Source of the DNA: Chitinophagales bacterium
Lineage (GTDB): Bacteria; Bacteroidota; Bacteroidia; Chitinophagales; Chitinophagaceae
DNA: 64,000 nt
Direction of reading: 5' to 3'
Assembly (NCBI GenBank): GCA_017303455.1
Contig: JAFLBM010000011.1
Span: 62,001-126,000, forward strand
In this document: one piece after another, positions 19,579 through 29,200 of the stretch
Layout: each line of letters opens with the position of its first letter
How positions within the stretch are numbered: the first letter of the stretch is position 1
Made by a program: the position numbers and the translations under genes
The notes under the pieces: model-generated
The model's input: only the letters and a program-made list of their open reading frames with translations
Told to the model about the DNA's origin: nothing
Databases searched by the model: none

Positions 19579-19902
19579 ATGATTATGCAACACCTGAAAG
19601 ACATACAACCAAGAGAATTAGCTCCCGGTCTCACCGGCTATTATGCGCATGGCAGCAACATGACGCTGGGCCTGGTGGAAATAAAAGCCGGCAGTAATTT
19701 ACCGGCCCACCAGCATGTGCATGAACAGATTACTTATATCCTCGAAGGGCAATTAGACATGACCATTGGCGGCGAGCTTTGCATCTTAACCGCCGGGATG
19801 TATTATGTCATCCCCTCCAATGTGGTGCACGGTGCCGTTGCGAGAACAGATTGTAAAGTGATTGATGTGTTTAACCCGGTGAGGGAGGATTATAAGCGAT
19901 AA
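19579..19902 (+). CDS. Small cupin-domain protein
   Basis: 107 residues; ATG at 19579 or 19585 both possible. A single cupin barrel with motif 1 PAHQHVHEQITYILEGQ (metal ligands His-His-Glu) and motif 2 IPSNVVHGAVA (the fourth ligand His). Cupins of this size act as sensors, isomerases or dioxygenases. It follows the ATP-grasp-like gene after 44 bp in the same direction and may belong to the same pathway. Confidence 0.75.
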   Translation: MIMQHLKDIQPRELAPGLTGYYAHGSNMTLGLVEIKAGSNLPAHQHVHEQITYILEGQLDMTIGGELCILTAGMYYVIPSNVVHGAVARTDCKVIDVFNPVREDYKR

Positions 19903-19916
19903 TATACGGCACAACT

Positions 19917-20592
19917 ATGAAACTAATATATCTACTGCTTATAATAACACCATACTACAGTTGTACTACAAGCAAGAAAATTAAGCAATTTATACCCACA
20001 GAATATTTCTTTCCGGAAGACCAACTTAACAAAGGCAAAACATTTATTTACATTGACCAGAGTAACGGCGACAGTTCCTTTCATGATCTTTATCATTACA
20101 AGAAAGATAACGAAACATATCTTATCAGAACTACTTATTCCAGGAACGAACATTCAGACTCCTTGATCTATTTAAATTACAAGCTCATAGAAGTACACTC
20201 TTATTTTTTCTCTAAAACTCAAGCAACAAAAGCTATGATTCTGTCAGACACGATAATTGATAACGGCAGACGTTTAGGCAAAAAATATTCTGACAGTAAG
20301 TTACCAATCTGATTCTCTTGAATGGTTGATCCGGTCAGAATCAGAATTTGTAAAAGACACCACCTTTCAATGGCAAGGTTCATCGCTGCCAACCATCGTA
20401 ATTAAGACTACATACTTCAGCACTCTTAAGAGTAAATTTATTAACGAGATACAAACTAATTTCGAACTTAGTTTCTTAACCTATGAGGCCTCTAAAATCG
20501 GGACTATAAAAATTAAAATTCCAAAAACTGTTGACAATAAATCAAAAGATATTAACCTGGTTAGAATTGAAGATATGTCAGTAAAAAAATAG
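19917..20592 (+). pseudogene. Lipoprotein gene split by a frameshift in an A6 tract
   Basis: The first half (19917-20312) begins with a lipoprotein signal (lipobox PYYSC) and stops early after LGKKYSDSKLPI. The +1 frame is open across the break and continues as NILTVSYQSDSLEW into an 88-residue reading frame ending at 20592. Removing one A from the six at 20280-20285 joins the halves into a protein of about 224 residues reading LGKNILTVSYQ. This is either a real frameshift or a homopolymer error. I do not recognise the protein. The region from here to 21.2 kb is more AT-rich than its surroundings, perhaps acquired. Confidence 0.65.
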
Positions 20593-20616
20593 ATTATTTA
20601 AAATCACTATTCTTCA

Positions 20617-21219
20617 ATGAAAATACCCAGGCTATTTTTACGAATACTAAAAATTGTAATTATCATTTCCATAGTCCTGGCTATTGGAATCTTCATTTTC
20701 TTTTCCCTCAGTACGAATGTTACTCCAAATATTGATTCGTATGTATATGAACTGCCATTCAAAAAAGGAGATAAATACAAGGTAGTGCAGGGATATGGCG
20801 GGTTATTTTCACACCGTGATATTGCCGCTTTAGATTTTGAGATGCCCGTTGGCACCCCGGTTCATGCAGCAAGAGGCGGAATTATTTATTCCTACAAAGA
20901 CAACAGTAATGAAGGAGGTATTTTCTCTAAGTATAAAAACAAGGCGAATTATATAATCATAAAACATGATGATGGAAGTTTTGGCTGTTACTGGCACCTC
21001 CAAAAAAATGGAGTTCTTGTTAAAAAAGGGAAAGTAAATAAAGGCCAGCAAATAGGTATTAGCGGCGCTACCGGGCTTGTTCTGCGGCCGCATCTCCACT
21101 TTTCAGTCAAGCTAAAACTAAACTACCAGATGAATTCGTTCACGAAAGCAATATTTAACACGACCAAAGGCGTTGTTATACTTGAGCGAGGCGGAACCTA
21201 TGAACGTCCTGTTGACTAA
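20617..21219 (+). CDS. Membrane-anchored M23-family metallopeptidase
   Basis: 200 residues. One N-terminal transmembrane helix (about 10-32) is followed by an M23 (LytM-like) domain: HRDIAALDFEMPVGTPV supplies the first His and Asp, WHLQKNG and PHLHFSV supply the catalytic and third-ligand histidines. All zinc ligands look present. These enzymes cut peptide cross-links in peptidoglycan, or glycyl bonds in target proteins; the domain should face the periplasm. It lies between a broken lipoprotein gene and a TlpA gene, with short gaps. Confidence 0.8.
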   Translation: MKIPRLFLRILKIVIIISIVLAIGIFIFFSLSTNVTPNIDSYVYELPFKKGDKYKVVQGYGGLFSHRDIAALDFEMPVGTPVHAARGGIIYSYKDNSNEGGIFSKYKNKANYIIIKHDDGSFGCYWHLQKNGVLVKKGKVNKGQQIGISGATGLVLRPHLHFSVKLKLNYQMNSFTKAIFNTTKGVVILERGGTYERPVD

Positions 21220-21252
21220 ACTTAAAATTTGGCAATTTCAAAAACTTACTAT

Positions 21253-22305
21253 ATGAAAATTCTACTCCTCCCAATTTTTTACCTGGTCAGCATCCAAACT
21301 GTCCATTCCCAAACAGAGCCGAAACCATTTTCTTTATCCGGGGAAATAAAAGGTCAGAAAACTGGTATTGTTACCCTGTTCTATCGTTTGGGAGAAGGGG
21401 AAAAAATACGGGATAGTTGCGAACTTAAGAACGGAAAATTTCATTTTACAGGCTACTTAACTATCCCTGCAAGGGCAACTCTCCAGAGAGTAGTAAATTC
21501 AAAAAATGATCCTGACCCCGAGAATACTGCAGTTATCTACCTGGAGCCCGCCGATATAAAAGTGTCAATGGCCAATAACAATTTCCAGGAGCCAAAAGTA
21601 ACCGGGTCAAAAACACATGATGAGTCGGAAGAATTAAAAAAATTGTATTCAGCCATAAAAGATACCGGCCAAATACGCATACAGAAAGGTGACCTGGTAG
21701 CCCAGGAGTTTGTTCGTACGCACCCCAACTCTTTCGTAAGTGTTTTCGATTTGTATGTTCACAAGAACACATGGCCCTTTGAAACTATGAGGTCGCTTTA
21801 CTATTCAATCGATCCCAAATTATTAACGGGCCCCGAAGGATTAAATCTTTCCCGGTTCATGAAAAGAACAGAAGAGAATACAACAGGTAAACCTGCTAAG
21901 CCGTTTACTACTTTGGATTACAGGGGAAACAGGGTGCAACTTTCCGATTTTAAAGGAAAGTATGTGCTTCTTGATTTCTGGGCCAGTTGGTGTGTTCCCT
22001 GCCGTGAAGTGAATCCGCACCTGGTAGATATTTACGCTAAGTTTCATAACAAGGGACTGGAGATCATCAGTATTTCAGTTGATAAAGACAAAGCAGCCTG
22101 GCTGAATGCCATTGAAAAAGACAAGATCGGGATATGGTATAATGTTTTATCGAATATGGATAATAATATTCTCATTCACGAACTGTACGGCATTGGTTAT
22201 TACCCGACAAAAATACTGGTAGGCAAGGATGGTATAATAATCGGACGTTTTTCCGGAACGGATGATGAAATATTATTGGATAAAAAACTGGCAGAGCTAT
22301 TTTAA
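21253..22305 (+). CDS. DUF4369-TlpA thiol-disulfide oxidoreductase
   Basis: Start chosen at the ATG at 21253, which begins a signal peptide (MKILLLPIFYLVSIQTVHSQ); a TTG at 21229 is also in frame. 350 residues. A DUF4369-like N-terminal domain (FSLSGEIKGQKTGIVTL onward) is followed by a thioredoxin fold with WASWCVPCREV, the CxxC redox site, and the cis-proline region YGIGYYPTKILV. It is a periplasmic reductant of the TlpA/ResA type common in Bacteroidota. Two other TlpA genes lie in this window (40821 and 60488). Confidence 0.88.
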   Translation: MKILLLPIFYLVSIQTVHSQTEPKPFSLSGEIKGQKTGIVTLFYRLGEGEKIRDSCELKNGKFHFTGYLTIPARATLQRVVNSKNDPDPENTAVIYLEPADIKVSMANNNFQEPKVTGSKTHDESEELKKLYSAIKDTGQIRIQKGDLVAQEFVRTHPNSFVSVFDLYVHKNTWPFETMRSLYYSIDPKLLTGPEGLNLSRFMKRTEENTTGKPAKPFTTLDYRGNRVQLSDFKGKYVLLDFWASWCVPCREVNPHLVDIYAKFHNKGLEIISISVDKDKAAWLNAIEKDKIGIWYNVLSNMDNNILIHELYGIGYYPTKILVGKDGIIIGRFSGTDDEILLDKKLAELF

Positions 22306-22334
22306 ATATTCAACTTAGCACAGCTACTACTAAA

Positions 22335-22370
22335 ATGAAAGTGGTTTGATGATTTACGAATCACTTTCAT
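22335..22370 (+). terminator. Hairpin after the TlpA gene
   Basis: ATGAAAGTG at 22335-22343 pairs exactly with CACTTTCAT at 22362-22370; three further pairs (one G-T) extend the stem. It begins 30 bp after the stop. There is no strong T tract, so it may end or protect the transcript. Confidence 0.5.
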
Positions 22371-22466
22371 TTCGTTATGCAACTTGTAAAGATTCTTTGT
22401 GCACCCCGTGTTTTAAAATTAACCTGTTGAGCTCCTATTGAAATGCTAAATGAGATGAATGAATTA

Positions 22467-22627
22467 GCCTCAGCGAGGCGTAATATCAATAGATAAGGAT
22501 TAACCAAAGTAAACAAGCCCCATCGGGGCGCAATGTTTACATGGAAATAGTTTCATAACATGCCGCTCCTACGGAGCTACGGTATTATTATTCGCTTTTT
22601 CTACTGACAGGTTCACCCCGTTGGGGT
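22467..22627. repeat. Array of four 13-nt palindromes at about 50-bp spacing
   Basis: Four perfect inverted repeats with 5-nt arms and 3-nt loops lie at 22467 (GCCTC-AGC-GAGGC), 22517 (GCCCC-ATC-GGGGC), 22565 (GCTCC-TAC-GGAGC) and 22615 (ACCCC-GTT-GGGGT). Start-to-start distances are 50, 48 and 50 bp. Arm sequences differ between copies but stay complementary. The array fills most of the 357-bp gap between convergent genes, and no reading frame is evident in that gap. Confidence 0.75.
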
Positions 22628-22662
22628 TAAAGCAAAGGCTTTAATAGCATAACACGTTAAAA

Positions 22663-24924
22663 TCAATCCTTAAAATTCTTCTTCAACTCCATCAGCTTTG
22701 CCTGGAAAGGATTCAATGTCTCCGGCTTCTTAGCAGCAGGTTTCTGCCCCCTGGTATCTGGCTTCTGACCCCTGACTTCCGGTCTTCCGGACTCTCCCTC
22801 TTTCAACGACAACGCAATCCGTTTCCTGGCAATATCCACTTCCAGTACGGTGGCCATTACTTTTTGTCCCAGTTTCACTGCTTCATTCGGGTCACTGATA
22901 TACCGGTTCGCCAAATGAGAGATATGTACCAATCCGTCCTGCTTCACTCCCACATCCACAAAAGCACCAAAGTTGGTGATATTGGTAACGATACCCGGTA
23001 TCTTCATACCCGGCTTCAGGTCTTCCATGGTACTCACCCCATCAGCAAAACGAAATTCTTCAATCGGTGAACGGGGATCACGACCGGGCTTCTCCAGTTC
23101 TTTTAAAATATCTTCAATGGTAAACTGCCCGATCGTTTCCGAAACAAATTCTTTGGCTTTGATCTGCTTGCGTACCTCCGGGTTTTTGATCAGCTCCGGA
23201 ACGGTACTGTTAGCTTTTGCCGCCATGGCTTCCACCACATGATAGCTTTCCGGGTGCACGGCTGAATTATCTAAGGGATTGCTGGCATTCGCAATGCGTA
23301 AGAAGCCTGCGCATTGTTCAAACGCTTTGGGACCAAGCATGGAAACTTTTTTAAGTTCTTCCCTGTTCTTAAATCCATTATTCTTAGTACGGTACTCTAC
23401 AATATTTTTTGCCACTGAAGCACTGAGACCCGATACATACATCAGTAAATGTTTACTGGCGGTGTTCACATCCACTCCCACAAAGTTCACACAGCTTTCC
23501 ACCACCTGGTCCAGTGCTTCTTTTAGCCGGTTCTGGTTCACATCATGCTGGTATTGCCCCACACCAATACTCTTGGCATCAATTTTTACCAACTCACTCA
23601 GGGGATCTAATAAACGGCGGCCGATACTGATCGCACCACGAACCGTTACATCTTCATCGGGGAATTCTTCCCTGGCCACTTCACTGGCCGAATAAATAGA
23701 AGCACCGCTTTCATTCACCATGAATACAGAAACGGGTTTACCAAAATCAATGCCTCTTACCAATTGCTCTGTTTCTTTACTGGCGGTACCATTACCATAT
23801 CCGATCGCTTCAATATCATATTTCGCCACCAGTTCTTTGATTGTTTGTGTGGCACCGTTCCAGTCATTCTGCGGTGCATGGGGAAAGATGGTATTGTATT
23901 TTAAGAACGTTCCGTGTTCATCCAAACAAACCACTTTGCAGCCGGTGCGGAAACCGGGGTCAATCGCCATGACTCGTTTTTGTCCCAGTGGCGAAGCAAG
24001 CAACAACTGGCGCAGGTTTTCTGCAAACACACGGATCGCTTCTTCATCGGCCCTGGTCTTGCTGGCCATGCGGAATTCATTTTCAATAGAAGGTTTTAGC
24101 AAAGGGTTGAAACAATCTTCAATCGCCATACTCACCTGTTGCGCTACGGCACCGGACGTTTTCAAAAACGTTCTTTTCAATTCTTCCTTAGCTGTTTCCT
24201 TATCCACGTTGATATCCATGATCAGGAAACCTTCTTTCTCCCCGCGGCGGATGGCCAGGATACGATGCGAAGGACTTTGTGCCAATGGCTCTTTGAAATC
24301 AAAATAATCCCGGTACTTCTGTGCATCGGCTTCTTCTTTTTTAGACGTCAGCACCCTTGAACTCAGCACCGCTTCTTCGGTGAATAATTTACGGATGATA
24401 TTTCTTGCCTGTTCATTCTCGGATATCCATTCGGCCATGATATCCCTGGCACCCTGTAATGCTTCGGCAATATCTTTTACCTGCTCGGTGATATATTTTG
24501 CTGCTTCCTCTTCGGGATTGACCGCTTCCTGGTCGAATAATAATTTAGCCAATGGCTCCAGCCCTTTCTCGATGGCCATTGTAGCTTTTGTTTTGCGCTT
24601 GGGTTTATACGGCAGGTAAATATCTTCCAGTTCGGTGGCGTTGATACAATCTTCAATTCTTTTTTTCAATTCATGTGTCAGCTTACCGGCTTCTTCAATT
24701 GTTTTCAGCACCGTTTCTTTTCTCTTCTCCAGTTCGTTAAAATATTTGACCTGGTCAATCACATTCCCGATCACCACTTCATCCAGGTTGCCGGTGGCTT
24801 CTTTCCGGTAACGGGCAATAAAGGGGATCGTAGCACCTTCGGTATGCAGGTCACAGATACTGCTGACCTGTTTCAGGGAAATATTGAGTGTGGCCGCAAT
24901 TTGTTGTGCGTATTTCAGCTCCAT
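22663..24924 (-). CDS. tex: Tex family RNA-binding transcription accessory protein
   Basis: 753 residues, full length for Tex. Order: helical N-terminal domain, YqgF/RNase H-like domain with MAIDPGFRTGCKVV (near 333), helix-hairpin-helix domain with SGLSASVAKNIVEYR and SMLGPKAFEQCAGFLRI, and a C-terminal S1 domain (GIVTNITNFGAFVDVGV, DGLVHISHL). It binds nucleic acid and interacts with transcription or stalled polymerase; a cytoplasmic protein. The C-terminal tail after the S1 domain holds two tandem 7-residue units PEVRGQK/PDTRGQK encoded by a 21-bp repeat at 22741-22782. A perfect TAGATTTG -7 box lies 20 bp upstream. Confidence 0.95.
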   Translation of the reverse strand: MELKYAQQIAATLNISLKQVSSICDLHTEGATIPFIARYRKEATGNLDEVVIGNVIDQVKYFNELEKRKETVLKTIEEAGKLTHELKKRIEDCINATELEDIYLPYKPKRKTKATMAIEKGLEPLAKLLFDQEAVNPEEEAAKYITEQVKDIAEALQGARDIMAEWISENEQARNIIRKLFTEEAVLSSRVLTSKKEEADAQKYRDYFDFKEPLAQSPSHRILAIRRGEKEGFLIMDINVDKETAKEELKRTFLKTSGAVAQQVSMAIEDCFNPLLKPSIENEFRMASKTRADEEAIRVFAENLRQLLLASPLGQKRVMAIDPGFRTGCKVVCLDEHGTFLKYNTIFPHAPQNDWNGATQTIKELVAKYDIEAIGYGNGTASKETEQLVRGIDFGKPVSVFMVNESGASIYSASEVAREEFPDEDVTVRGAISIGRRLLDPLSELVKIDAKSIGVGQYQHDVNQNRLKEALDQVVESCVNFVGVDVNTASKHLLMYVSGLSASVAKNIVEYRTKNNGFKNREELKKVSMLGPKAFEQCAGFLRIANASNPLDNSAVHPESYHVVEAMAAKANSTVPELIKNPEVRKQIKAKEFVSETIGQFTIEDILKELEKPGRDPRSPIEEFRFADGVSTMEDLKPGMKIPGIVTNITNFGAFVDVGVKQDGLVHISHLANRYISDPNEAVKLGQKVMATVLEVDIARKRIALSLKEGESGRPEVRGQKPDTRGQKPAAKKPETLNPFQAKLMELKKNFKD

Positions 24925-24944
24925 AGGTTATTTGTTTGGGGGAG

Positions 24945-24952
24945 CAAATCTA
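24945..24952 (-). promoter_or_regulatory. -7 box TAGATTTG of tex
   Basis: TAGATTTG on the minus strand is an exact TAnnTTTG match, 20 bp before the ATG. A T7G run ends 15 bp upstream, somewhat close for a -33 box. Confidence 0.55.
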
Positions 24953-25020
24953 ACGGTAGCCCGACAACAAAAAAATTTGTTTTTATACACATATTCCAAT
25001 AAGCTGGTGATTAAAAACAA

Positions 25021-25115
25021 ATTTCCCGCAATGACATGGAGAACACAAAGTATTTCTTATAATATATTCGTACCCTTTGTGCCCCTGCCTGCCGGCAGGC
25101 AGGTTTGCGGGAAAT
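25021..25115. repeat. 95-nt element with inverted ends and an internal 20-nt palindrome
   Basis: ATTTCCCGCAA at 25021 is the reverse complement of TTGCGGGAAAT at 25105-25115. Inside are CACAAAG/CTTTGTG and a perfect palindrome CCTGCCTGCCGGCAGGCAGG at 25084-25103. The nested layout could fold as a branched structure. It occupies the gap between tex and the metal-efflux genes. Confidence 0.6.
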
Positions 25116-25139
25116 AAAACTTATATACATTACAGTATA

Positions 25140-26276
25140 CTATTCTTCCCCGGCTGTATTTTTCATCTTTGATAAAACAGCATAAGCATTTTTGGTCACC
25201 AGTTTTTTAGTGGCAAATCCCTCCGCAGTACTTCCAACTTCAATCCTCCCCTTCTCCACCATACCTGTCTGCACTTCCAGCATTTTAAATTCATTCTTGT
25301 TCGTGAGTTCATAAACATATTGTTTATTCTCAAAACGTACCACAGCTTCTTCCGGTAAAGTCAGCACATTCGCATTGCTGGTATGAATTGTTGCATTCAG
25401 GAACATACCCGGCAACAGGTTTTTGGGTTGCTTTTCAAAATGACAATGCACCAGGGCACTCCGGCTTTCGTCCACGTTTTTAGTCACCAGGATCACTTCA
25501 CATTCATGCACGGAAGCAGGATCATCCACAAACGACACCTGTACTTTCTGCCCGATATTGACTTTGGTGATATCTTTTTCAAACACCGTCAGCATCGCAT
25601 GCATATCATCCGGGTTGATCAGCTCAAATAATACATCCGTGGCGGTAACATATTTACCAATATTCACATTCACCTTCGAAACAAACCCGTTGATAGGTGA
25701 ATGCACGGTCACACTTCTTGAAATGGTGTTCTCCGTCAGTCTTGCAGGATTGATACCGATCAGTTGTAATTTTTCACTGTATCCCTTCACCAGCACTTTT
25801 TGTGAAGTGAAATCCGCCTGCGCCTGCTGGTACACTTTATCCGCATTCACTTTACTCTCATTCAGCATTTTTTGCCGCTCGTATTCCTGTTGCAGGAAAT
25901 TAAGTCTTGCGACCGCCACCAGGTAATCCTGCTGCAACTGGATCAGTGCCTGGTCTTCGATCACGGCGATCACTTCACCGCGGCTCACATGCATACCGGG
26001 CATCAACTTAGTGGAACGGAGATAACCTCCCAGCGGGAAACTGACGGATACAATATTCTGGGGAGGCACATCCACCATACCATTCACTTTTAATGTACTG
26101 TTCATCGCCTGCAGCAGCACCGTTCCTGTTTCGATACCTGCATTTTTAAGTTGTGCATCCGTCATCAGGACCATATCTTCTGCCGTTGCCTCTTTTGATT
26201 CAGCAGCCGCTTCTTTCTTCGATGAGCAGGAAGCGAATAAGAAGATCACTGTTATATATAAAAATATCTTTGTCAT
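25140..26276 (-). CDS. RND efflux periplasmic adaptor (CusB/CzcB type lipoprotein)
   Basis: 378 residues with a lipoprotein signal (lipobox FASCS, Cys17). The membrane-fusion-protein layout is clear: barrel-sandwich halves (SFPLGGYLRSTKLMPGMHVSRGEVI and SPINGFVSKVNVNIGKYV) flank a coiled-coil hairpin (about 110-180), then a beta-barrel domain (DDMHAMLTVFEKDITKVNIGQKV) and membrane-proximal domain. It bridges the RND pump to the outer-membrane channel in metal efflux. The pump-TolC fusion gene lies 5 bp upstream in the same operon. No His/Met-rich CusF-like tail is seen, so metal specificity cannot be read directly. Confidence 0.92.
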   Translation of the reverse strand: MTKIFLYITVIFLFASCSSKKEAAAESKEATAEDMVLMTDAQLKNAGIETGTVLLQAMNSTLKVNGMVDVPPQNIVSVSFPLGGYLRSTKLMPGMHVSRGEVIAVIEDQALIQLQQDYLVAVARLNFLQQEYERQKMLNESKVNADKVYQQAQADFTSQKVLVKGYSEKLQLIGINPARLTENTISRSVTVHSPINGFVSKVNVNIGKYVTATDVLFELINPDDMHAMLTVFEKDITKVNIGQKVQVSFVDDPASVHECEVILVTKNVDESRSALVHCHFEKQPKNLLPGMFLNATIHTSNANVLTLPEEAVVRFENKQYVYELTNKNEFKMLEVQTGMVEKGRIEVGSTAEGFATKKLVTKNAYAVLSKMKNTAGEE

Positions 26277-26281
26277 ACATT

Positions 26282-29200
26282 TTATTTTCCGGTTAAATAT
26301 TCTATTTCAGTATTGATCATATGCAGTTGCTGCACTGCATCGAGGTGAGCCAGTTGTATGCCCACCGCATTATTCATCAGCATCGTCCATTCCAGGTAAC
26401 TGATCTGCCCTTTCTCGAAATTCTGTTTCGCATGACTGATGATCAGCTCCGACTGGGCTAACCCTTGCTGTCTGTAATAATCAAGCTGCTGTTGCCGCTT
26501 ATGCATTTCTTCAGTGAGTTGCAATAACTGGCTTTTCAATTGCTGGTCTGTCACTTTCATATTCATCCGGGCTACTTCTTCATTCAGTTGACCGGCCTTC
26601 ACTTTATTCTTTGCTGCCTTACAGAACAAGGGGATTGCCATCGTGATAGTAAAACTGTTGAAGCGGCTGCCGGAACCATAGTATTTCTGCGTAATCCCAT
26701 CGGGTGACTGGTAACCAACAATAGACATATTATTATAGCCTGCGGCAATATCCGGCACCAGTTTATTCCGGTCCAACGCTGTTTGCGAACCCGCCAGCAT
26801 TACCTGTTGCTCCCTGAGTTTGATTAACGGGTGGTTGCTGATCGCTGTAGTATCCGCCATCACAATTCCGGTCGTGTTTTCTTCATTATAATCAGGTAAC
26901 AGTTTCTCTTCTGTATTGAGCAACCATTGCAGTTTTTGCTGCGCAATGCTGATATCACCTTTTAATTGCTGTTGCTGGATCTTTAATTGCTGCACCTGTG
27001 CTTCCACCGTTATTTTTTCCAGCATGTTTGTTTCACCGGCTTTCAGGCGAAGTGCTGCTGCCTGTAATACACGGCTGTATACTGAATCGAGCTTTACCAA
27101 CAGTTGCTGTCTTGCTACAAGATCTGCCATCTGCCAGAAGACAAGTTTTACTTCTTTGTTCAGCTCCTGTTGCTTCCAGTTGATCATTGCCATTTGTGTT
27201 TTTTCGCTGGCCTGGTAAAATTCCCGCTGCCGTTTATAGACAACCGGTAAACTAAAGGATTGACTGAGGGTGAAACGGGTATCATTATTCAAGCTATTGA
27301 TGTTCCCGTATTCAGCACCAAGTTGTGTTTTAGCCGGTTCAAATACAGCCGCCTGCAGTTGTTTCCAGTAAGCTGATTCTTTTTGCAATGACTGTATGGC
27401 TAAATTTTGTTTACCGGCCAGTTGCAGCATCTCCTCCAGTTTCATTTTTTTTCCTGCCGGGTTTTGTGCCTGTGCAAACGAACAGGCCAGCAGTAATAAA
27501 ATAATGGTTGCAGGCACTACGGGTTTCTTCCTTTTTGTTTTCTTCGGCTTTTCCCTTTCGATCCACATATATAATATAGGCAATAACACCAGCGTCAGGA
27601 AAGTTGCCGTGATCAACCCGCCGATCACAACAGTAGCCAATGGCCGCTGCACTTCAGCCCCGGCTCCATGACTCAATGCCATCGGTAAAAATCCAAGTGA
27701 CGCCACAGATGCCGTCATTAATACAGGACGCAGCCTGACTTTGGTTCCTTCCATAATAATGAATTTAAGATCATGCATACCCTGGTTTTTCAAGCGGTTG
27801 AATTCGGTGATCAACACGATACCATTCAATACCGCTACACCAAACAAAGCAATAAAACCTACTCCGGCCGAAATACTGAAGGGCATACCCAGTATCCATA
27901 AGGCCAGTACACCACCGATAGCCGATAATGGTATAGCAGAGAAGATAAGCACACCATATTTTAATTTACCAAATGCAAAATAGAGCATGATAAAGATGAG
28001 TAATAAAGCCAGTGGCAATGCGATGCTCAGTCTTTTCTTGGCCTGCACCAGGTTTTCAAACTGGCCACCATAGGTAATATAATAACCCGGCGGTAACTTT
28101 AATTGTGCATCCACTTTTTCGCTCAGTTCTGTCACCACGGTTTGCACATCTTTACCTCTTACATTGAAGCCCACGACAATTCTTCGTTTGGCATCTTCCC
28201 GTTGTATCTGGTTGGGCCCTTCTTTGATTTCCACCGTTGCCACCTGGTATAAAGGAATTTGCGTACCCGTTGGTGTGGCAATAAGCAGGTTCTGTACATC
28301 CGTAAGATCCTTTCTTGATTGCTGGTTCAAACGAACGACTAAATCAAACCGTCTTTCATTTTCATAGACAAGCCCGGCTGTTTCACCGGCAAAAGCTGTA
28401 CGGAGCACCCGGTTCACATCAGCAATATGCAATTGGTAATGCGACATAGCATCCCGGTTATAATTGATAACGATCTGGGGCAAACCAGTCACGGTCTCTA
28501 CATATAGATCCCTGGCACCATCTACTGTACTCACCACATCACCCAGTTTTTTAGAATAAGCCGCCAATGTATCAAGGTCCTCGCCAAATATTTTACACAC
28601 CACATCCTGCCTGGCTCCTGTCATCAGCTCATTGAAGCGCATTTGCACCGGGTATTGGAACCCTGCTGTTACACCAGGTACATCTTCCAGTGCCTTACTC
28701 ATCTTATTCGCTAATTCATCAAAGGTTTTTGCAGAGGTCCATTCACTTTTATCTTTTAATATCACCATCATATCCGATGCTTCAATCGGCATCGGGTCAG
28801 TCGGTATCTCACCGGAACCGATCTTAGTGACTACTTTCTCCACTTCCGGGAATTTCTTTAAGAGTATTCCGGCTGTCTTCTGTGTTGATTCAATCGTTTG
28901 CGATAATGAACTCCCGGTCAGTAATCTTGTATCTACTGCAAAATCTCCTTCTTCCAGTTTGGGGATGAACTCTCCTCCCAATCTTGATAAAATAAATACG
29001 GCAAATACAAATACTGCGATCACCGTAACTGTAATGATCTTTGGAAATGCCAGCGCCTTTTTCAATGCCGGTTCATACATTCTTTGTATCCAGTTCATCA
29101 TTTTATCCGAAAAGTTCTCTTTGTGCTTCATTTTTTTACTCAGGAACAGGGAAGTAACCATCGGCACATAGGTGAGTGATAAGATGAAGGCCCCGATAAG

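Noticed and set aside
22467..22627. CRISPR array
   Set aside because: The repeated units are 13-nt palindromes with changing sequence; no conserved direct repeat of 25-40 nt and no cas genes.
23720..24307. 195-residue plus-strand frame inside tex
   Set aside because: Antisense to a conserved Tex protein; no recognisable fold.
28632..29171. 179-residue plus-strand frame inside the RND pump
   Set aside because: Antisense shadow of the pump gene.
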